In this document: in pieces, positions 47,062 through 58,252 of the stretch | How positions within the stretch are numbered: the first letter of the stretch is position 1 | Layout of the letters: each line of letters starts with the position of its first letter | Assembly (NCBI GenBank): GCA_020912385.1 | Contig: CP087209.1 | Location: forward strand, 620,001-684,000 | Direction of reading: 5' to 3' | Length of the DNA stretch: 64,000 nt | From: Neofusicoccum parvum | Taxonomy: Eukaryota > Ascomycota > Dothideomycetes > Botryosphaeriales > Botryosphaeriaceae | Notes under the pieces: model-generated | Databases searched by the model: none | Seen by the model: only the letters and a program-made list of their open reading frames with translations | Told to the model about the DNA's origin: nothing | Made by a program: the position numbers and the translations under genes

Positions 47062-50000
47062 AGGGTCTATCTACAGAAGTCGTGGAGAAGTTCGTGTGAC
47101 CCAATCACGGAGGATCTTCTGCCAATTCGTTGGAATACTTTCTGAATAGTCCTTGGAACTTTGAAAGGGTTGAACAGATGTCGGATAAACTAGAATGGTA
47201 ATGGCGGCACTCCTATTCCAAAGTATCCTTCCCGGAACCCCGCAAGCCGTAATATTTTCGTCATCCACGCCCGTACACCACAAGGGCAGGAGAATATCAT
47301 TGATACACCCCATTCCGACTGGACCCTGGAGTCCAATGCAGCAGTGCTGAACCCGCATTCACGACTATCCGCCTATCTTGTCTTGAGAATATCCCGCAAT
47401 TTCCCCGCCATTAGCTTTTCTATTTGCTAGTTGACAAGATAGGGGGGCATGCTCGATTGAGTGGCTACAGGCTCTCAGATCCTATCGTGACTGGAAGCTT
47501 CATGCGCGAGTTCCAGCCCTCGATATAACATCTAAGACGTATCTCCCTTCATCTCTTTTGTTCGGGGGGCAATTAACAAAGATCAAGCAATTTATCAACC
47601 GCTTCGGCGAATGGTATGTTAACGGTCGGCTGGCTAGTCGACGTAGGCGGGGAATCACAACGACAAGCATATCTAGTTGCTCAAGACCCTTAATACTTTG
47701 CTCCTGTGGATCATATCTTGCACTGACCCCAACGGAGATATGCAGTGTTCTGTTTGGACCGGCATTTAACCTTATCGGAGATGAGGGGAAACAATCCATC
47801 GCTGGACAGATGTAACTTCGGGAGCTTTCAAATTTCAACTCAGCGCCACAATGCCACGTGTGTGACCACATGCACGGAAAGCAGGTAGCGTTGTTATCAG
47901 GCCCTTCAATCGGGGGATGAATGGCAAATCACTGTGCATCCGCAGCCACACATGGTGGCAGTGATGCTGGCGACGCTCTCTGCCTTTGAAGTAGACTTTG
48001 GAGCAATAACAGTTACCAATCAGCACTTTAAAATTAACCAACCGTGCACAGCCCGGTTCCGGAATCCTGCGGCCATCGCTCATGAATAAAGTAAAGCCAA
48101 CGGCTCCCTCGTCTCCGATCGTGCACATGCAGGCTGGATACGAGCATACGAATCCGAGCTCTAGAAGGGGAAAGCCAAGAAGATGCTGCGTGTGTACATA
48201 AACAGAACAGCCAAGCACCCCAAGACTACCAGAACCAGGCAGTGGAGATTCCGTGTTCGTATTCCCTTTCACTCTCGCACATGCTCGTGTCGAAAATCGG
48301 ATTGTGAGATGGCGCGCAAGTCTAACATGTGTACCTTGATCCTGGTTCTCATCGCCCACACGGATCTCGTCGCACGACTCTCGGAACCAGCCCACGCCGG
48401 CGAGCCATTTTGAGCAAGCTGAGCCCTCGGATAGAGTTCGCGGTAAGTATCAGCTAACTTCTTCTGAAGTCTTTGCATTTCTACTCGGCTGTGTATGTCT
48501 TTGCCGTGCTCGTGGTAAGTTTCGCGCCACCCATTCATCCAGCCTCTCCATCAACTCCAACGGCGCGTGCTACGTTGTTGGCACTTAGCAAGTCTGGTGT
48601 ACCGTACTGCACAAAAGTATGGAAGGGGTCATTGTGTAAACACTTACAAGGACGTAATGAGACACCACATGTTCGATGGGTGCGGAAGTCCCGCGTTTGG
48701 GTCGAGTGGCAGGTAATTTAAAAATTGCACTGTGGACAGATTGCGGCCAGAGAGGAAGCATGTCACACAACACCTGAATTTTAGCATACTACGCGGTTGA
48801 GTGTCGCAAGCACAGCGAAAGACCGCTACAAAATACTCCACTACTGCATCGTATACGGTATAACCCCGACATCCATCATAACATGAAGCGCACGTAGGTT
48901 CCTCAATAAAATTCCGTTATTCTACAGCTTAACTTACCGCACGGTCATGCAATGGCAGGATAGTACCGTTGAGAAGCCTATATGGACGTACAAAACTTAA
49001 AATAGCACGAGAGTGTGGCTGAAAGTCGCAAGCTTCTGACGCTTCCGCCGAAGGTTTTCACCGTGCTTCTCTAACATTCGTGACATCCTTTCCGGGCTTT
49101 AGACATATTAGTAGTTTAAATTGATGTTTAAGAACGGGAGCAGGGCGCTAGCCCCATTCTCTAGTCTGTATGGGACAACTTGCCTGTTGAGGATGTCGCC
49201 ACACCATCCTACTTATGTCTATACACAGCTACCGTTGCTTCTGTCTACACAGACCACTACAGGTCCAGAATGCGTAGTCGATGATCAACTACTAGAGTAC
49301 ATGTAGTTTCAAAGAGGCGCTGCGTCCGGTATACAGTCTACCCCTTTCGAAAGTTGCGCCCCTAAAACTAGTTTCTAGCGGCGGTTGGAAGTCATCTCAA
49401 GTATATACAAAAATATATATAGATATAAAGAGGGGTGCTACTTGATTTGGTTAATGAGACAGCTTATTTTCGAGCAATCACTTTGTCTAGAAGTAGGGCG
49501 CAAATACGCAAATCCCGTCGTCGAGATAGTAATGTGCTGACCACCTTAGCGTATGTACACCCTTAATGGACGGAGAAAGGACAACTCGATAGAAAACCAA
49601 TTCGCTAATCTCTGAGTGTCTCTCCGGGTACTACTGACCTGACCAAAGCCAGTTAATATTGTTTCGACACGAGGATTCTGATTCCAATAAAAGACCTAAA
49701 AGTTCCCACAACAGCATAAGAACTCGGCAGTGGCCATTTCCGAATATTTTTTTCCATAGCCACATACAGTAAGGATGATATTTATAGAGAAGGGCTCTCG
49801 CCCTTCCTCTCTAGGACTAATACATCACCGACGAATACCTTAATAGTATATGACCATGTAGTGTACAAACATGTATTGTTCATCCCCATACCCGCCTGAG
49901 CAGGACATAGAAATGATAAATAGAAGTTTCGAACGCCGAGCGCCGTTGGGAATTGGCTTTGTTCCTGATAGTAAACAGCCCTCCGAGACAGGCGCACCGA

Positions 50001-51096
50001 TTGACTTCAGGTGGGTTTGCTTAGAGCATCAAACGATAAAGGTGTTCTTGAGAATCTTTGAGACAGTTCAGTGTTATTACCCTTATTTATTTGTAGGAAT
50101 ACCGGGCGCTTGCAATAGGGATTTTTTCCTGGCGAAAGTGCCCGAAGCAAAGTGAAATCATGACCCGGACGAAGAGCTCAATCGCTAACTTGCTTCTTAG
50201 CGTCTGATCCACGCTCTCTTGAAACAGCTCGAAGGTTTCAAGCAATGTGAATGTTCCTCTCCCTGTGCCTGGCTCGGTTTACAGGATACCTGATTCGGAG
50301 TAAATCAAAATCGCACCCATGAAAATCGTGGTCGGGCGTGGGTTCGACCAGTCTAGGAGAAGTATCTACATGCATATTTCCTATCCTCGCTTGGGATACC
50401 TGAGGTATCTCCCACATTCTCCGAGAATGCGGAACCAGCTGAGCTACCTTGGAATGTAAGCAGTTGTCGGAATCCATGAGAAATCCCGCAGAGGAGCACC
50501 CTCCGTACAATGTCAAGCCCTTGGAGATAGTCCAAGTGCTACTGCATTCGTGTGAAGCCTCTGATTTTCAATCGGGTCCTGATATTGACGCTAAACACGA
50601 CCGGATGGACACTCCTTCAAGTCTTCCCTCCCCAAAGTTGTCTCCTGAGTCCAAGTCGTCTGCAGCATCGGGAAAAATAGTGAAAGAGTGAGACCGCATA
50701 CTTGAGCGGACTCCAACCGCAGATGCCCACTAAAAATACATCTGACTATCATGACAGGAGGCGAGGTAGTTATGGGACTCGTCTGAGGCGCAGAAGTAGG
50801 GACGATATACTGTACTGAAGCTGAGCGCATCACCTCCCGCCCTCTCAAGATTAGTATCTTGACAACTGTGCTCCGAAACACAGGAATAACCAAGAAACAG
50901 CATGCGGCGTACGTACCGACCAGTTTGCACGCCGCCTGCTGAGGCGATGTTTGCGGACATTCCATCGAGGGGATCTTATCAGCGATAAGATGGATCTCCC
51001 AACGATGATCTGCCCCCACCTTTCAGCCCCTCCACTCATCCCTTCACTGTCTCTCTCAGCAACCTTGCACGCGCGCCGACATCAGACTCCGCCGCC
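47062..51096. other. Gene-poor 4-kb region
   Basis: No convincing coding sequence on either strand; frames stay under 190 codons and are compositionally random. Composition is intermediate, neither GC-rich like the genes nor stripped of CA/TG like the RIP islands. Old, unrecognisable repeats are likely. A tRNA-like remnant lies at about 50340-50450. Confidence 0.55.
50340..50455 (-). repeat. Possible tRNA-derived (SINE-like) remnant
   Basis: On the minus strand GTAGCTCAGCTGGTTC resembles a Pol III A box, and about 80 nt further GGTCGAACCC resembles a B box. The acceptor and D stems do not pair, so it is not a functional tRNA. The spacing is longer than in a tRNA without an intron. Confidence 0.3.
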
Positions 51097-51969
51097 ATGC
51101 CTCCATCCGTGCCCGCCCCATCGCGGCGGATCCCCGTCGAGCCGCTCACGCCGGCCGCCTTCTCGCCCTTCGGCACGGTGATCGAGAACCCGGTGCGGAC
51201 GGGCTCGCAGCAGCCCGGCGGCGGGCTGGAGACGGTGCGAGCGAACCAGGGCACCGCGCTCAAGTACCTGGACGTCACGCACATGACCAATTTCTACCAC
51301 ACGGCCGCGAGCCGCAAGCCTGCGAAGGCCGTCATGAACATGTTCGTGTGCTCGCCGCGGAAGCTGCGCCAGTCGTCCGGCAGCGGCGGCCACCGAGTGT
51401 TCGACGTGTCCATCCTCGAGCGCCACCCCTTCACGTCGCAGACCTTCATCCCGATGGGCCAGGCGGCGACAGACCGCTCGACGCAGTACCTCGTCATCGT
51501 CGCGCCCACGCTGCCCGCCACGGCCGGCGGCCATGGCCAAAAGCGGCCGCCGCCCTACCCGGCGCCAGAGCCGCGGCGGCGGCGCTCCATCCGGGACATC
51601 TTCTCGCGCGCGCGGCCGTCGCCCTTCGACAACCAAGCAGCGCCGCCCTCGCCCGCGGCCACGAAAGGCAGCGGGCAGCCGGCACCTGTGCCGCCGCCAA
51701 AAGGGCCCGGCATGCCCGATCTCAGCAGCGCGCGCGCCTTCATCGCCCACGGCAACCAGGCGGTGACGTACGGGGCAGGGACGTGGCATGCGCCCATGTG
51801 CGTGCTGGGCGCCGACGACATCGACTTCGTGGTCGTGCAGTTCGCCAATGGCGTGGGAATCGAAGATTGCCAGGAGGTGGAGCTGGAGGCTGCTGGTGCA
51901 AGCGAGGGACTGACGGTGCCGGTCGGCGAGGGCGATGCGCCGGGGATCGCGATGCAAGCAAAGCTGTGA
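51097..51969 (+). CDS. DAL3: Ureidoglycolate lyase with peroxisomal PTS1
   Basis: Single exon, 290 residues, with start context GCCGCCATGC. It belongs to the ureidoglycolate lyase family, which splits ureidoglycolate into glyoxylate and urea, the last step of allantoin (purine) breakdown. Conserved parts are the N-terminal PLTPAAFSPFGTVIE, MNMFVCSPRKL and ILERHPFTSQTFIPMG. The C-terminal half has the ARAFIAHGNQAVTYGAGTWH block, with metal-site histidine and PMCVLG, then DDIDFVVVQFANGVG. Between the halves sits a Pro/Arg/Ser-rich insert of about 65 residues (146-208) not found in the compact family members. The protein ends AKL, a PTS1 tripeptide, which places it in peroxisomes where urate oxidase acts. 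GC content is high and gives long antisense frames. Confidence 0.9.
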   Translation: MPPSVPAPSRRIPVEPLTPAAFSPFGTVIENPVRTGSQQPGGGLETVRANQGTALKYLDVTHMTNFYHTAASRKPAKAVMNMFVCSPRKLRQSSGSGGHRVFDVSILERHPFTSQTFIPMGQAATDRSTQYLVIVAPTLPATAGGHGQKRPPPYPAPEPRRRRSIRDIFSRARPSPFDNQAAPPSPAATKGSGQPAPVPPPKGPGMPDLSSARAFIAHGNQAVTYGAGTWHAPMCVLGADDIDFVVVQFANGVGIEDCQEVELEAAGASEGLTVPVGEGDAPGIAMQAKL

Positions 51970-54900
51970 GGAGACGGGATGGAGCAGAGAAAGAGATTAC
52001 GAGGCTTGTCTGCTTCCGCATAGAGAGGCACGGGTGCGCCAAACGCCAAAGCTCGAGCCTTCCTCTACACGCCGATTGGCGACAGAAGGAGCGCGGAAAA
52101 ACAAAAAAGGAAACTACTCAAAAAGGAATGCCTGGGGAATAGGAAAAGTTACCAGTGTTTTTTTTTCATTACTGCAATACTTACTACTGCGCTCCAACAC
52201 AAGGACGATGCGCGTCTTCGTCAAATGTTGCCTCGCAGCATCGGACGTGCGAAGTTTCCGTCGAACAGCGGGTGTGTCCTATCGCGGCGGCCCTTTGCCA
52301 CCGGTGTGCCTGAAGAGGTTGTGATAGACACTATTCCAAATTTAGAAACGCGCCGGGGGATAGGCTTAGCAGTGGCAGCATAAGCATTGCAGTTGCGCGT
52401 ATACGAGCAGTAGGGCAGACGCAGAATCCAAAACCAAAATTGCCGAGCGCTGCAAACGGAGCATTGAATGATGGCATCGCCACCTCCTTTTCCGTGCAGT
52501 CGCACTCGCCGTTTTGGCCGCGGAGCATGGCGCGACGTCTCCACGTTCTGACCGGTGCGTGGCGTGCCCGCAACCCCACGTCCGCGCCGCACACCCTGGC
52601 ATCTGGCAAGCGTGAAGATAGCGGAGGAGCAGAAAGCAAGACGCAGCGGCGGCTCGAACGCCTCCGGCTCGCTTGCTGGCCCCCTAGCGCACCGCGGAGC
52701 AGCCAGCAACGAGTTAAAAGTACGAGGTCGAATTGCACGCAAAGTGGCCGCCAACGCGCTAGGACTAGCGCCTCGCTTCCTCTCCCTTGGAAGCTTCCTA
52801 TTCGGGGAAAATTGTATAGGTTGTCAATAGAATATTCCAATGCTGGCCCCATGCAGGCAACTGCCGACGCGGCGGAGCTGGTGGGTGCGGACGGCCGGCA
52901 GCGCGAAGGAACGGCGGAGGCCGGGGCGCGCGAGGCAATGTTTTTGCAGCCCGCAAACAGAAGCGACCCCTACGCGAGCGGGCAGTTATCCGGATGGGCG
53001 TTCCCAGCAGGCTATATGCGATGATGCTATCGCGAGTCATCGTGGAACGATGGTGGAAAGCGCGGAGAATGCCATTGTTCCTATTTTCTGAAGCAGCTGC
53101 AGCAGTCCCTGCGTGCAAGCGAAGATCTGTTGCCGATTGCTGCCAGCAATGACGACGGCCGCGCCAGGAGGCGGGACGCACGCCTTACGGATCGGTGCCT
53201 GAAGCGTCAGTAGTCGGCAGGAGATCCGCCTAAGGTACCATCACTCGGCAAGGGTCCTTGTGGCTGGCCCGGCCTGCTTTGACCTGTCGGTCCGCAGAGC
53301 AGCTGCGCGCACAGCTCCCGTGCCGGCACATCGCACCGTGCGCACGGCCGCGAAGCACTCGAGGAGCGATGTGCTGCGCGCCCCTGCGCCGCGGAGGCGA
53401 TGGTGCTGGCGATGCCGCCGGTCGGATGGCATGCAGTCGGCCGCGATGCTGCAGTGCCGGAGGTGGTGGTGGAGATGCAGCGCGCAACTGAGTCGCCAGC
53501 TGCACAGGACCCTACCTATAACACGCCATCATTTTGTCATGCCTGGGGCGACCGCGCAGGCTCCGGGCTCGAGTCGTGGCCGCAGCGGGCGTCGCGGTGG
53601 CGCGAAAGAGCAAAGATGTGCGGGCTGACGGGGCAGCAGTCGGCCGCGGACGCCAATTGCCGGCGGGATGCCAGAAAAAAGAAAGGGAAAATTTGCGTCG
53701 TCATAACAGAGTGAGAAGATGGATCCACGGCGCCGGGAGCGCACAAGCACTGGGGGTCTGAGGGCCGGCGATGACGTCGCCGCGAGGGTTCAGGAAGAAG
53801 TTCCGATCTCACCCATCTCGCGAGCCCCACACCAGCCACAGCGGGCGTGTCCCACGCGTTCTGACACGGGCGCCGCTCCCACATGACCACGACTCGCGTC
53901 CGAGCCAGCCGAACCCTGTCGCCCGTCGCGCAGGTCTTTTTCCTTTTTCCGCCTCGCGAATCCAGACTCCCCCAGCAAGCCCGCGATCGCGCAGCCTGTC
54001 CCGCTATTCATAGCAGCGACACCGCACCGCACTGCGTGCCACCGTGTGATTCGCTTCGCCCGTGCCAGATGGAGCCCGGCGCCACCGAAGCTCGAAGCTG
54101 CCGGCTAGCCGTTTCATCTTGGGCGGAGAGACGCCGCCTTTGCCTGCTGATTAGCCAAGAGCCCCAGCCCGTTGCGTCATAGCAGGCTGCACGCAGGCCG
54201 CCGCGCTGGCTAATCCGCGTCAACGGTCGCCCGACCGTCGCGCGTGTGCGGCGCGCGGCATGCGGGGCGCGGCCGCTTTGGGTCGCTCGAGGGCGAGGCA
54301 GCGCCTGTGGCCGTGCAACCGGATCGAGGCCTTGCGGCACGGCGCACCTCCACACCACGGGTCGGCTGGCGGTAGGGCGCGTGCCTATCACCGCCACTAG
54401 CCACGGCCCAGCGCGGAGCGCCAGCGAGAACTGTCGTGGCTGCGCCTCGTCGCTTGCGCCTCACGGTGGCAAAGAATGCAGAGAGATGCTCCAGATGCAC
54501 CCTTCCTGCAGCACGCTGTGCGAGCCCTGGACCCCGCGCCCAATGAGCTGCCCGCTGCGCCGGTTGTGCGTGACGCCGCGAGCTGAAAGCCACCCACCGC
54601 CTGCAGGGAGTCAGCCGATGCAGCGGCCGAAGCAAGGGTCGTCCGCTTTTCGCTGAGCTGGCACCTGGCGGCCGATCGCTGTGGCGGGAGCTGTCCTGTG
54701 GCTCCCTACTCCCCAGAACGGCAACCACCTGTTGATCCAAAACACTGTCTGGCGTGCCGCCGCGGCCCATGGCCGCCTCGCCGCCCACGAGCCCGTGAAC
54801 GCTGTGCAGCCCTCCTGCGGGATCAAGGGATGGGCACAGCTTCGTGTCGCATTCTGGCGCGCCCGCCCGCTAGCGCTTGCCACCGGCTGCCGTTGCGATG

Positions 54901-55548
54901 GTGCGAGGACGAAGCTCTCTCGATGGTGGAACCATGCCCCGCGTGGCTGGTGATCGAGTACGTACCCAGGAGCCAGCGCCCTAGTCACACTGCGGGGCAA
55001 CGTTGTGTGAGACCCATGGTTCAGCAGCTCCCACGAGCAGCAGTCTTGACGTGCACCGAAGATTTGTAAAAATCGAGAGCCCGTGGTATTGGGACATGTT
55101 GTCTACTCGGCATCCCCGCCCTCCCGAGCCGTCGCAGCAAACCATTACATGAAGCACACGCAATTCGACTAATGGGTATCTTCTTTCGTGTGAAGAAGCA
55201 AGACGGAAGGAAATGATTACAGGAGTGAGCTGCAAAGCAGTGTACATCAACTCGGAACAGAATTACGAAGGAAACTGCGAGCAATCTCAGCCAGCGCGCC
55301 GTGCGCTATACATAGAAGCCCTTGAAGCCGCCGTTGTTGCCAGTACATGCAAAAATTAAGTAGTGGGTATCCGAAGAAATCGCAAGTGCGGGCGAACCCA
55401 AGTGGTATCTCAAGCCAAAATAAACGCCCGTGTGCAGATACATGTCCCTAAAGCGCTTTCGACCAGCGCTCGCGCCATGGCGAATTTTACAAGTCATTAC
55501 CGGTCATTAGCGTTTGGAAGCGAGTGTATGCGTGCGCGGCCGCGCACT
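51970..55548. other. 3.6-kb intergenic region, no gene seen
   Basis: GC-rich with many short overlapping frames on both strands and no recognisable domain. It contains the 3' ends of the ureidoglycolate lyase gene and of the CP2 factor gene. Confidence 0.5.
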
Positions 55549-58252
55549 TCAGAAGAGGAGACGGAGCTCGTAGCCCGACGTTGTCGTTGTCTCGATGACG
55601 CCGACGTCGCCGTCGACTTGCACGTCGGTCGGTCCGGAGTCCCATTCGCGTTTCATTGGCGAGTCAGCGTGGATCTCCTGAAACTCTGCCGTCATGTCCT
55701 GGCCTTCGGAAATCTCCTGAACGTCTCCGTCGTCCAGCGCAATCGCAAGGCCTTTGGCGTTGATTCGAATCGTGCGTACCACCTTCGTTGGCTCCAGCTT
55801 GCATTTCATCGCGATACCGTTGACAAGGTCTTTGAGCGTCCGCTGCATGAGGTACACGGCGCGGTAGTAATTGTCTTCCGGCGGTCTCCCGACAAATCTT
55901 GGCTGCACATAAAAGCATGCAACTACTAATTGTCAGAATATAATTTGCGGCAAGCAGGGGGTGGGGAGGTACTCACCAGGTTTGATAGCTCGCTCGGGTG
56001 GGGGCTGGTAGGAGAGATCAACGCCAAGCGCGTCAATCCAGCCACCAATTGTCCCATCCGCCGACGCCTTTTGCACCTTGACTGGGTTGTTCGAAACGGT
56101 TGGTTGCACTGCAAGTGAGTTGATATCACCGGTTGCTGTTTGTGGCATGTTGCGCCATTCGTTCGAGGAGACACGCGATGGAGGTGGGAAAGATTGGAAC
56201 GTCGAGCTCCGGCGCTCGCCTGAGTTGACGGATTGCGAGCTCGGCGTGGGCGAGACAATAGATGAGTTCCTGCTCTGTCCATCCCACATAGCCGAATCCC
56301 CCGTCTCGACCTTGGTGAGATCCTGCGGCTCGCCGGTAAGGTGCACCGGATGGAGGTCTGGATCGTCCAGCTCTTCACCCTTCAGGTACAGGATGCTCGT
56401 TGGCCGGGTCGAAGTGAACATGTCCTGGAGTGTCGCGAGTTTCAAGTGCAGGTCTTCCTCTGCCGATGGTCTATTGCTGTTGGAACTGGCGGACGACATA
56501 GACCAGGTGCGCTTGTGCTTGGGGACTTTGCCGGGTCGGTCGTTGAGATTGACGCCCGCTTTCGCGATCGAGCCCCTCTTCCTCTTGCCAAAGTCCTTCA
56601 TCCCAGACTCTGCCTGCGCAATCTGCTGCTTGAGCTTGTCGATGGTCTTCTTGACATGGGTGACATCGTTGGAGAGCTTGCGTTCAGCTCCATGGTCGCG
56701 GAAAAGTTTGACTTTGCAATAGCAGGTCTCCGGTTGAGAAGGTTCAGGCATACCGGGTGCCTGAGCGCCCACTTGTTCGGTCTTCGCGCACAGCCTGACT
56801 GGGATGCCTTTGACACCCTTCGAATGGCTGAAGTCGGTGGAGAGGAAGTTGAAACGAACAGCGACTGAACACTCAACGACACCGTTCGCACTCGCACCGG
56901 GAGTCCAAGTAACGGCAAAGCCATCGAAGGATGCAGACTCTAGCTCAACTCGGGGGCGCGTCGAGCCATCGCCACCTCCCACCTGGGTTGGATCAACAAA
57001 CTCAACCGCTTGAAGGCGGCCGCCGCGTTGATGAGCCTCATTCGTGCCACGCCCTTCCTTCCAGAGCTGCCAGCAGGCTGCGGGACGTTGACGTTGCTGC
57101 TCATCCTCAAAGGAGATGCGAATATAGGTGCGGTACTTGACTGGCGCGCTTGAGATCTGCGGGGGGGAAGGCGCAGTGTCCACGATGGCAATGGAGTAGG
57201 CCTGGCCTTTGTTGAGGTAAGTGACGGGAACCTCGTCGGCGTGCTTGATCATAGCAGTGGGGGCGTTGAGCGTGACATGCCAGCGGAAGCTGCGTTCGGT
57301 CAGTATCACCCGATAGTTCGAAGCGCATCATCGCAGTAACTTACTTGTCAATGCTCTGCTGGATGGCGTTAGGGCGTGGCTGCTCACCGAAGCCCTGGGC
57401 AAAGTTGAGCATGGGTGAGTGCTCCTGCATCTCGATGTCGACAGGCATGCCGTCCATGGCCTGCTCCTCAGCCTGGCCCATAGGGTCAAAGGCAGCAGGC
57501 TGGTGGGTAAACTGGTGCGGAGCGAACGACTGGGCTTGGGACATCTGGTGGTGAGGCATGGCGAACGGGTTCGGGTTCTGGAAGGGCAGAGGCGCAATGG
57601 GGTGAGGCTGGAAGCCGTGCATGCCGGGGCCGGTCGACTGGGCAGCCTGGAGGGCGCTCTCAGAGGTCGGCATAGACAGCGGCGTGCCCAGTCCCATGCT
57701 GAAGCCGGGCGTGTGCAGGTCGCCCGCCTGGCTGTGGTAGATGGTGTTGGTGCCGCCCGGCGTGGGCGTGTAGTAGCCCGGGGGCTGGTTGGCGAAGGAC
57801 GCGAACGCGAAGCTGTTCGGATCCATCAGCGAGGGCGTGAAGCGCCATTGCTCAGCACCCCTCGGGGTGGGATCCTGATCCTTCACGTCCTCAGAATCGC
57901 CAAAGTGACTGCAGCACGCGTTGTGGTCAGCAATGTTGCGCGGTCGTGGTGCTGCGGCGCAGCCAGGCTGGTGGTGCGCGAAGCGGCTAGCGCAGCGAGC
58001 GACTGAATCGCGACGACGGGTGATCAACATACTGAAGCGCCAAGTCCAGGGCGGTGGTGTTTTGCGAGGCCGCTGTGCCTGCGCGTGTGGACGGGTTGAG
58101 CGCCGGGAAGGAGGCTTTGAAGCTTGCAATCAGCTCGTCATTCGGCTTTTGCGAATTGGTCCTGCGCGCAAGAGGTCAGCAGGCTGAGAACGCGAGGCAC
58201 GGGCAGCAAGCAGCAAGCAGACGGCGCGCTTGACATACCGATTGCGGAACAT
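55549..58252 (-). CDS. CP2/Grainyhead-family transcription factor
   Basis: Five exons on the minus strand: 58252-58239, 58161-58033, 57908-57345, 57289-55977 and 55922-55549; 797 residues. The first exon encodes only MFRN and part of the next codon; the following DELIASFKASFPALNP is a conserved fungal N-terminus. A Gln/Pro/Met-rich activation-like region follows. The CP2 DNA-binding domain starts near residue 237 with FRWHVTLNAPTAMIKHADEV and VTYLNKGQAYSIAIVDTAP. It continues through VKYRTYIRISFEDEQQR, ECSVAVRFNFLSTDFSHSKG and GIPVRLCAKTEQ. After a serine-rich linker the C-terminal domain reads ACFYVQPRFVGRPPEDNYY and RAVYLMQRTLKDLVNGI, probably for dimerisation. Fungal relatives control cell-wall remodelling and spore separation. 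About 2.5 kb of gene-free DNA lies upstream. Confidence 0.9.

Noticed and set aside
50340..50455. Functional tRNA gene
   Set aside because: A-box and B-box matches exist, but acceptor, D and T stems do not pair and no anticodon arm of correct size can be drawn.
51082..51957. 291-codon minus-strand open frame
   Set aside because: Antisense shadow of the ureidoglycolate lyase gene, starting with a non-family Arg-rich sequence.
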